Source: Rhizobiaceae bacterium
GTDB lineage: Bacteria; Pseudomonadota; Alphaproteobacteria; Rhizobiales; Rhizobiaceae
NCBI GenBank assembly: GCA_028865845.1
Contig: JAGWJK010000212.1
Coordinates: forward strand, 1-7,076
Reading direction: 5' to 3'
DNA: 7,076 bases
Position 1 is the stretch's first letter; each line of letters starts with the position of its first letter. The notes below the pieces were generated by a model. It did no database searches, was not told the DNA's origin, and worked only from the letters and a program-made list of their open reading frames with translations. Below are positions 1 through 4,943 of the stretch, one piece after another. Position numbers and translations under genes: made by a program.

Positions 1-207
1 GCGCACACCTTCGATGAAGCCAAAGCCGTCAAGGCGCGGCATGTTGATATCCGTGACGATGACGTCCGGATTGGTTTCTTCCAAAACCTCGAGGCCCTCG
101 ACGCCATCTTCGGCCTGAATGGTCTCGAAGCCGGCATTGTTGAGGGTGACGAGAAGCATGTTTCGAATGGTCCGTGAATCATCCACGGTCAGCACTTTTT
201 TCTTCAT
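1..207 (-). CDS. cheY1: Chemotaxis response regulator CheY1 (N-terminal 69 codons, runs off the window)
   Basis: This is a single-domain CheY-like receiver. The visible residues include the acidic pair D9-D10 after the first beta strand and the phosphoacceptor D53 in the context VIVTDINMPRLDG, followed by the start of helix 3 (FGFIEGVR). The C-terminal half with the conserved Thr and Lys is outside the window. In Sinorhizobium meliloti, CheY1 is the phosphate sink that drains CheA-P so that the motor-binding CheY2 can be reset by retrophosphorylation. The N-terminus matches the rhizobial CheY1 type closely. The ATG at 207 overlaps the cheS stop in an ATGA, which fixes the start and implies translational coupling. 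An AGGAGATCCGGCA stretch upstream, inside the end of cheS, gives a good ribosome binding site. Calling it CheY1 rather than CheY2 rests on its position after cheS and on the N-terminal sequence. Confidence 0.93.
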   Translation of the reverse strand, partial: MKKKVLTVDDSRTIRNMLLVTLNNAGFETIQAEDGVEGLEVLEETNPDVIVTDINMPRLDGFGFIEGVR

Positions 208-500
208 TGCCGGATCTCCTTGGCAAGCAGATGATTGATGTCGACTCCAATGAGCTGCATCGTTTTTTGAAATGCGTCCGAAACCTTCGAAAAGGTGAAG
301 GACAGCTTGTCCTCATCCCAGGTCTTGGCGGCGGCCATGATGACCTGAACGCACAAGGCCCCGACTCTTTCGACGCCGGAGGCATCGACCGTGACGTTGC
401 TTCCGCGCAGGGCCATCAACTTGCCGCGAAGCGTCGAGGCCTCGTTGAGGTCCAGCACCGCGGCCAGACTGATTGTCTTTTCGCCTTTCCTGCTCGCCAT
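204..500 (-). CDS. cheS: CheS, small STAS-domain chemotaxis protein
   Basis: A 98-residue protein that is essentially one STAS fold: strands around T9-L16 (basal) and N35-D39, then the loop and helix VDASGVERVGALCVQVIMAA (38-57), then a C-terminal helix. Its size and its place between icpA and cheY1 match CheS of S. meliloti (97 residues). That protein binds CheA at the polar chemosensory cluster and speeds CheY1-P dephosphorylation. Aligned to SpoIIAA-type anti-anti-sigma factors, the phosphorylatable Ser of the DSSG motif falls on A48/L49, so regulation by serine phosphorylation is unlikely. The start is ATG 500, preceded by AAGGA with an 8-nt spacer. The stop overlaps the cheY1 start by ATGA. 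The family assignment is from synteny and fold; automated annotation may say only STAS-domain protein. Confidence 0.88.
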   Translation of the reverse strand: MASRKGEKTISLAAVLDLNEASTLRGKLMALRGSNVTVDASGVERVGALCVQVIMAAAKTWDEDKLSFTFSKVSDAFQKTMQLIGVDINHLLAKEIRQ

Positions 501-577
501 CGCTTTATTCCTTGTTGTCTGAAATGAGGGTTGCCGATACCGGGCCCCACCGCCCGCATGCGCATGAAAAATGGATA

Positions 578-2224
578 TCAGTAAACATTCCGTTCGCCTC
601 CGAGGCCGGCTCTGCGGAGCGGAAACCCGAAGTCGACTTCGTCGTCCTCGATGGGCTGTTCAAGAACGTCGCTGCGGCGGACGAGCGCCGGCGTGCGCGG
701 TGCCGCTGTCTGGCGAACCGCATCGCTGTCGTATCGCCGCTCGCGCTCGATGCGGAATTCCCGCACCGTTCGGCCGAGTTCGAGGATGACGGTATGAAGA
801 TGATCGGCGCCCTGGTCCGAACGGCTTGCGAGCGCTCCGGTGGCGGCGGCGCGCTCGCTGAAATTGCTGATATCGGCAGTGACGCTGCTGAGGCCGGCGG
901 CCTGGGCGTCCGTGGTGTTGGCGATGCCGGTGACGGCCTCGTTGATGCTGGTCACCTGGCGGACGATGCTGCCAATCGCCTCCTGAGTACGGCCGACCAT
1001 CTGCACGCCCGCATCCACCTGCGCCTTGGTGCCGGTTACCAGCACCTTGATCTCGCGGGCGGCATCGGCGGAGCGCTGCGCAAGAGCGCGAACTTCCTGG
1101 GCTACCACCGCAAAGCCACGGCCACTATCGCCGGCACGCGCGGCCTCGATGCCGGCGTTCAACGCCAGAAGGTTGGTCTGGAAGGCAATCTCGTCGATGA
1201 CGCCGATGATCTGGCCGATCTTTTCGGCGGAATTTTCGATGTCGGACATCGCCGAGATGGCCTGACCCACGACACGGCCGCTGTCTTCCGCGGCAGCACG
1301 GGTGGAGGCTACGGCACGTTCGGTCGACCGGGTGCTTGCGGCATTGCTGCGCACCTGATCGGCAAGCTCGGCCAGCAGCCTCGCGGATGCGGCAAGCCCT
1401 TCCGATTGCTCGGCAGACGTTCTCGCCAATTCGCGGGAGCCGCCTGCAATGGCAGCGGTCGCCGTTTCGGCAGCCTGAACGCTGCCGGCCAGTGTCAAGA
1501 ACTGCTTCTGGATGTCGTCCAGAGCGCCATTCAGCGCCTGCGCCAGTTCGGTATAGGCTTCGGGACCGTCGACGGAAATGCGGGCAGTCAGGTCGCGTTC
1601 GGCAAGGCTCCGGATAACGCTTGCAAAAACACCGACTGCTTCCGCCTGATCCGCACTCCGCTGCTCGGCGAGCGCCCGCTGGTGACCGAGACGCAATTCG
1701 TTGAACCGCAGGGATACGGCAATTTCGACATCGACCATGACAAGGCGGACAATCGAGGCGATCAGGTCACCAAGTTCGCGGCTGCGGCGCTTGGCGCCCG
1801 GAAGGATGCCGCGGCCGCCCATCTCGTCGACGATGCCGGAGAGAATATGTTCGAGAACCACGCCATGACCGGCGACATGCCAGCGCGGATCGAGGCCCAT
1901 CTTGCTTTCGCTGTCGGAAAGAACCTTGACGCGTTCGGCATAAAGGCTGTCGAAGCGCGCGTCGGTCAGCACGTCCCAATGCGAGGTCTGCAGGTCTTGC
2001 AGCCGTTCGATCTGGTTTTCACTGGTGAAATTGCGCGAGGCATCGGGGAAGGTCTGGAAACGATGGAAGAGATCGCGCAGGCCGGCCTTCAGATGCGCTT
2101 CGAGCATCGGCCGGTTGCGGCGCACGATCTCGCACTGTTCCGCATCGAGACCAGCAAAGCGCAAGCGGTCGCGAAGGCTGCCCGCCTGCGCCCTTCCTGC
2201 CTGCTCTGCTGGTGAATCCTGCGT
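578..2224 (-). CDS. icpA: Soluble globin-coupled methyl-accepting chemotaxis protein (IcpA-type)
   Basis: A cytoplasmic chemoreceptor that signals to CheA/CheW. Numbering is from TTG 2224 (548 residues). Residues about 16-171 form a protoglobin sensor of the HemAT type, with the landmark MGLDPRW at 109-115. A short HAMP-like segment lies near 212-238. A long MCP coiled coil follows, with the conserved hairpin tip [20 protein letters not shown] at 345-364 and [15 protein letters not shown] after it. No transmembrane segment or signal peptide is present, and the C-terminus (ERNVY) lacks an NWETF-like CheR/CheB docking pentapeptide. The residue aligned with the proximal heme histidine of HemAT is Glu (E106), so heme binding is doubtful. 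The gene heads the che operon, with cheS 77 bp downstream. The start is uncertain: TTG 2224 has GGTGGGA upstream, GTG 2239 is possible, and GTG 2326 (582 aa) has no Shine-Dalgarno and lies in a hairpin. I cannot exclude 2326. Confidence 0.9.
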   Translation of the reverse strand, partial: TQDSPAEQAGRAQAGSLRDRLRFAGLDAEQCEIVRRNRPMLEAHLKAGLRDLFHRFQTFPDASRNFTSENQIERLQDLQTSHWDVLTDARFDSLYAERVKVLSDSESKMGLDPRWHVAGHGVVLEHILSGIVDEMGGRGILPGAKRRSRELGDLIASIVRLVMVDVEIAVSLRFNELRLGHQRALAEQRSADQAEAVGVFASVIRSLAERDLTARISVDGPEAYTELAQALNGALDDIQKQFLTLAGSVQAAETATAAIAGGSRELARTSAEQSEGLAASARLLAELADQVRSNAASTRSTERAVASTRAAAEDSGRVVGQAISAMSDIENSAEKIGQIIGVIDEIAFQTNLLALNAGIEAARAGDSGRGFAVVAQEVRALAQRSADAAREIKVLVTGTKAQVDAGVQMVGRTQEAIGSIVRQVTSINEAVTGIANTTDAQAAGLSSVTADISNFSERAAATGALASRSDQGADHLHTVILELGRTVREFRIERERRYDSDAVRQTAAPRTPALVRRSDVLEQPIEDDEVDFGFPLRRAGLGGERNVY

Positions 2225-2328
2225 CAAGTCTATTCCCACCGCACTGTCCGACGCGCAAGGCGTCGGCGAAACCGTTGACAATCCGGGCTCGGGCGCGATG
2301 AGGAGGCGAGCAAAGGCGCAGGTCACCG

Positions 2329-2422
2329 CCGGTCGATCGGACCGGTGGCGCAGAAGGCCGCTCGTTCATCAAAGCCTGTTTCCGGACATGTTTGATGATT
2401 GGATACCGGATCGGACCCGGTA
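2329..2422 (-). promoter_or_regulatory. Cluster of three inverted repeats in the icpA upstream/leader region
   Basis: Three inverted repeats are seen directly. The first is CCGGTC (2329-2334) with GACCGG (2340-2345) and a 5-nt loop. The second is TCATCAAA (2366-2373) with TTTGATGA (2391-2398) and a 17-nt loop. The third is TACCGG (2404-2409) with CCGGTA (2417-2422) and a 7-nt loop. The first and third share the 9-mer GATCGGACC (2335-2343 and 2409-2417) in and beside their loops. If icpA is transcribed from the AT-rich zone further upstream, all three would be in its mRNA leader. No U-run follows any of them, so they are not intrinsic terminators. Whether they act as RNA structure or as protein-binding palindromes cannot be told from sequence. 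Confidence 0.4.
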
Positions 2423-2492
2423 CGACGGGGCGGCTTCATGCCTGTTGAGAACGAGTGACAGCTTCCCATTCCGACGTTCAGGCTCAATGTTT

Positions 2493-2519
2493 ATGGTTAA
2501 TTCCTTGCTTGAAGGTTAA
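2493..2519 (-). promoter_or_regulatory. Paired TTAACC boxes, possible CtrA half-sites
   Basis: GGTTAA occurs on the plus strand at 2495-2500 and 2514-2519, which is TTAACC twice on the minus strand with a 19-bp period. The first reads TTAACCAT (2500-2493), identical to the 8-mer half-site described for the alphaproteobacterial cell-cycle regulator CtrA. The spacing does not fit the full TTAA-N7-TTAA site. CtrA often controls motility and chemotaxis genes in this class, and the boxes lie upstream of the che operon. The assignment is inference from a short motif. Confidence 0.3.
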
Positions 2520-2680
2520 TAACTCGCCGCGACTATCCCGTTTTGATTTAAACTATTTTTGGTTCGGCTTCCATTATCGTTTATTTCGAGTAAATATCCG
2601 GATAGCCGCAAGTCACGGGCAAGCTTCATGGGCTAATGCGGCAAGTACAGACACGTTCGATGTCGAAAACGGAGAGAGCA

Positions 2681-2794
2681 ATGATTGTTCTTGGTGTGAC
2701 CGCTACGCTGATGGCCGGCATGACGCTAGCTGCCTTGGCACTTCTGAGCCGGATCGAAGGCTCCCGCAGCAAGGTTGCCTTACGCGTGCTCTGA
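2681..2794 (+). CDS. Small single-pass membrane protein (37 aa), unrecognised
   Basis: An open frame of 37 codons: the N-terminal MIVLGVTATLMAGMTLAALA continues through residue 22 as one hydrophobic helix, followed by a basic, polar tail (SRIEGSRSKVALRVL). This is the usual layout of a bacterial membrane microprotein with a short charged tail on the cytoplasmic side. The start ATG 2681 has a strong Shine-Dalgarno, GGAGAGAG at 2671-2678. A near-perfect palindrome TTCGATGTCGAA (2656-2667) sits directly upstream of it. The stop is TGA 2792-2794, followed by about 160 bp before the glycosyltransferase frame. I recognise no family and no function can be assigned. It is supported by the ribosome binding site and hydrophobicity pattern only; conservation in relatives would settle it. 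Confidence 0.55.
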   Translation: MIVLGVTATLMAGMTLAALALLSRIEGSRSKVALRVL

Positions 2795-2953
2795 CGATCG
2801 CGCCCGCTGGCGACACAAATCTCTCACACAAGCGTATTATCTGCGCGGCATCGGCCCTGCGCCTTTTCAGCGTTTTCTCTCGCGGCAATCACTGGCGTCG
2901 GGCGCGATAGTTCCGTAAGAAGCCTCTCTGCATATTGCCGGCACTTCAGAGCG

Positions 2954-4510
2954 ATGGTCGGACGACATGCTCCCGTGACTAGCCGGTGTGAGATTAAACT
3001 GCTGATGCCCAATATGACCTCCATCGAAACACGTCCCAAAAGAATTTCGCTTCGGCTTGGTCTTGCGATCATCTTCGGCGTAACTCTCTGGCGCGTGGTG
3101 ATGCTGTGCTTCAACAGCACGGATCTGTTCGTCGATGAGGCGCAATACTGGTTCTGGGGGCAGAATCTCGATTTCGGCTATTATTCCAAGCCGCCGATGA
3201 TCGCCTGGGTCATCCGGTTCTTCAACGCGATCTCAGGATCGGATTCGACCTTCTGGATCCGCGTTTCCGCGCCGCTGTTTCATCTCGCAACGGCATTGAT
3301 GCTGATGCAGACGACGCAGCGGCTGATCGGCGGCGATGAAGGGCGCGAGATCGCGCCCTGGGTCGGCGTCATCTTCGTCACCCTCCCGGCCGCCTCGCTT
3401 TCGGCCGTGCTGGTGTCTACCGACACGATCCAGATTCTCTTCGTCACCATTGCCATCTGGGCGTTTCTCGGCTTGACCAAACGTTCGTCGGTTGCCGAAG
3501 CCCTTATCCTCGGCGTCAGCCTCGGCATCGCGTTCCTGACGAAATATTCGGTGCTTTTCCTGCTACCCGGCGTCGGCATCGCCATGATGACTATTCGCTC
3601 GGCGCGCATCGCGTGGCGGGACGTCATCATTGCCGGCATTGCCGGTGCGATCGTCGTCGCTCCGAACCTTTGGTGGAATCTGGCGCATGACGCGGCAACG
3701 GTGCGCCACACCGAGAGCATCGCCCATTGGGGCGGAGACGAGGACGGCGGCAACGGCGGCGGCTTGGGGAAACACCTGCTCGGCGCGCTCGGCTTCGTCG
3801 GCGCACAGTTCGGCGTCGTCGGCCCGGTGATCTTCTATGCGATGCTGTGGGCGGCCTGGCGAATGATCCGCGGCAAAAGCGACGATCGGGAAAAGCTGCT
3901 GGTCTGGCTATCGGTGCCGGTCGTGGCGCTGATCACGCTGCAGGCGTTGCTTGCCAAGGCCTATGCCAACTGGGCGGTCACCGCCTATGCCGCCGGCACG
4001 ATCCTCGCGGTCTGGCTGCTTTACCGCCTGACGAGAAAGGGATTGAGCACATCGCTGATCATCGGCGCAGTCGTCGCGGTAATCCTGCCTGTCCTCACCG
4101 TCTTTGCCTATGACATCAAGCTGCCGAACGGCAACCTGATAATGCAGCGCTATGTCGGCCGCAGCAGCGTCAGCGAGGAGATCGCCGCAATCGCCACACA
4201 GGCGAATACGCCCGTCATCGTCGCCGACAACAGGGATATTCTCGCCGACCTGTTCTACACGTTGAAGGGCAAGCCCTATCATATCTATGCCCGCAACTTC
4301 GGCGGCTTCCCCAAAAGCTATTACGAGCAGAACTTTTCGCTGCCGGCCGACACGACCGGGGATGTGCTCTACGTCGCGACCGGTTCGTTCGATTGCACCG
4401 CCGGGAAGAGCGAACTCATCAAGAGCTGGTCGCCGGATTTCGGCAACATGAAGGGCAAGACGCTCTATGCATATCGCCTGCAGCCGAGCTGCCTGACGCC
4501 GAAGTCGTAA
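2954..4510 (+). CDS. GT39/ArnT-like membrane glycosyltransferase (PMT_2 type), possible lipid A/LPS sugar transferase
   Basis: A polytopic inner-membrane glycosyltransferase using a polyprenyl-phosphate sugar donor and acting on the periplasmic side. Numbered from ATG 2954 (518 aa), the first membrane helix is about 33-53. It is followed by the first periplasmic loop with the family motif DEAQYW (61-66) and GYYSKPPMIAW (75-85), where the Asp-Glu is the expected catalytic/metal acid. Further helices run to about 385, with TKYS (196-199), PNLWWN (237-242) and KAYANWAV (335-342). The C-terminal ~130 residues form a soluble periplasmic domain with two cysteines (C481, C513) that could pair. A Gly/Asp-rich stretch, GGDEDGGNGGG, is at 260-270. 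R. leguminosarum has related galacturonosyltransferases (RgtA-D), and RgtD, which adds GalA to lipid A, is my best guess from context; the sugar cannot be read from sequence. No start has a good Shine-Dalgarno; ATGs at 3005 and 3014 are equally plausible. Confidence 0.85.
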   Translation: MVGRHAPVTSRCEIKLLMPNMTSIETRPKRISLRLGLAIIFGVTLWRVVMLCFNSTDLFVDEAQYWFWGQNLDFGYYSKPPMIAWVIRFFNAISGSDSTFWIRVSAPLFHLATALMLMQTTQRLIGGDEGREIAPWVGVIFVTLPAASLSAVLVSTDTIQILFVTIAIWAFLGLTKRSSVAEALILGVSLGIAFLTKYSVLFLLPGVGIAMMTIRSARIAWRDVIIAGIAGAIVVAPNLWWNLAHDAATVRHTESIAHWGGDEDGGNGGGLGKHLLGALGFVGAQFGVVGPVIFYAMLWAAWRMIRGKSDDREKLLVWLSVPVVALITLQALLAKAYANWAVTAYAAGTILAVWLLYRLTRKGLSTSLIIGAVVAVILPVLTVFAYDIKLPNGNLIMQRYVGRSSVSEEIAAIATQANTPVIVADNRDILADLFYTLKGKPYHIYARNFGGFPKSYYEQNFSLPADTTGDVLYVATGSFDCTAGKSELIKSWSPDFGNMKGKTLYAYRLQPSCLTPKS

Positions 4511-4607
4511 TCAGCCAGGTCTTAGCCGGGCTCAACTGGACTGTTCCGGCGCTGGATCCTGGCGCGATCTGAAGCTGAACACCACTTCTCCGTTTACGCA
4601 GGCGGTC

Positions 4608-4841
4608 TCAATCCGGGCGGGGACACACACCCCAGCCAAGCCCCGGCACGTCGGCAAAGACCACGCCACCCTCTTCGAAAGCCAGCCGCAATTGTGCCTC
4701 GGTCGCGCGATGAATGTCGTGTCGCCCGCCTTCATAGTCGCGTATCGTGCTCCGCGAGACACCGGCCCGTTCAGCAATATCTGATTGAGTCCAGTCGAGC
4801 AGGCCGCGTGCCGCACGGCAGAGTGCAGGGGTGAGAATCAT
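4608..4841 (-). CDS. Small XRE-family helix-turn-helix transcriptional regulator
   Basis: A 77-residue protein made of one XRE/Cro-type HTH plus a short tail. The motif starts MILTPALCRAARGLLDWTQ, and the helix-turn-helix is QSDIAERAGVSRSTIRDYE (19-37). A conserved segment, RATEAQLRLAFEEGGVVF (45-62), and a variable Gly/Trp-containing end follow. Many alphaproteobacteria carry such minimal regulators, usually uncharacterised. ATG 4841 is preferred over the in-frame GTG 4862: the ATG has AAGG about 10 nt upstream and begins the conserved domain, while the GTG has no Shine-Dalgarno. It is convergent with the glycosyltransferase (97-bp gap) and divergent from ybaL (102-bp gap). The palindromes in the latter gap suggest that it represses itself and perhaps ybaL; this is inference. 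Confidence 0.85.
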   Translation of the reverse strand: MILTPALCRAARGLLDWTQSDIAERAGVSRSTIRDYEGGRHDIHRATEAQLRLAFEEGGVVFADVPGLGWGVCPRPD

Positions 4842-4862
4842 TGGTTTCGCGCCTTGATTCAC

Positions 4863-4943
4863 GATTTAAAATCACCCATATTGGTCAACATAAGCCAAAT
4901 ATGTCATAAATCGCATAGGATTTCCAGTATCGAGGAGACGGCA
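4863..4943. promoter_or_regulatory. Divergent promoter/operator region between the XRE regulator and ybaL
   Basis: An AT-rich gap containing several dyads: GATTT-A-AAATC at 4863-4873, the imperfect pair CATATTGG (4877-4884) and CCAAATATG (4895-4903), and TATG-T-CATA at 4900-4908. A weak rightward promoter could be TTGGTC (4881-4886) with TCATAA (4904-4909) at 17-bp spacing, which would overlap two of the dyads. The ybaL ribosome binding site GAGGAG is at 4932-4937. The dyads are seen; their use as operators is inferred from the adjacent HTH gene. Confidence 0.4.

Larger units (their letters stand above)
2225..2680. other. Long divergent intergenic region (icpA leader and AT-rich promoter zone)
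   Basis: About 450 bp with no convincing protein gene other than a possible N-terminal extension of icpA up to 2326. The half near icpA (2329-2422) carries three inverted repeats in succession. The half from about 2485 to 2600 is markedly AT-rich against a GC-rich background and is where promoters for icpA (leftward) and the small gene at 2681 (rightward) would be expected. No sigma-70-like -35/-10 pair with a good match on either strand could be identified by eye. Confidence 0.6.

Noticed and set aside
473..2215. A 580-codon open frame on the plus strand antisense to icpA
   Set aside because: It mirrors the chemoreceptor frame in GC-rich DNA, has no recognisable domain, and the minus-strand protein is an unmistakable MCP.
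2455..2910. A 151-codon plus-strand frame through the intergenic region
   Set aside because: The translation is not protein-like (scattered Cys, Trp, Arg), there is no Shine-Dalgarno, and the better-supported 37-aa gene lies inside it in another frame.
4549..4568. Possible bidirectional terminator around GGATCC between the glycosyltransferase and XRE genes
   Set aside because: The dyad is short with mismatches and has no T-run on either side.
4532..4816. A 94-codon minus-strand frame overlapping the XRE gene
   Set aside because: It is an alternate frame of the same DNA with no domain; the XRE frame has a clear HTH.
4785..4943. Upstream extension of ybaL to ATG 4785
   Set aside because: It would overlap the divergent regulator and its promoter; the extra residues do not resemble YbaL, and GAGGAG precedes ATG 4944.
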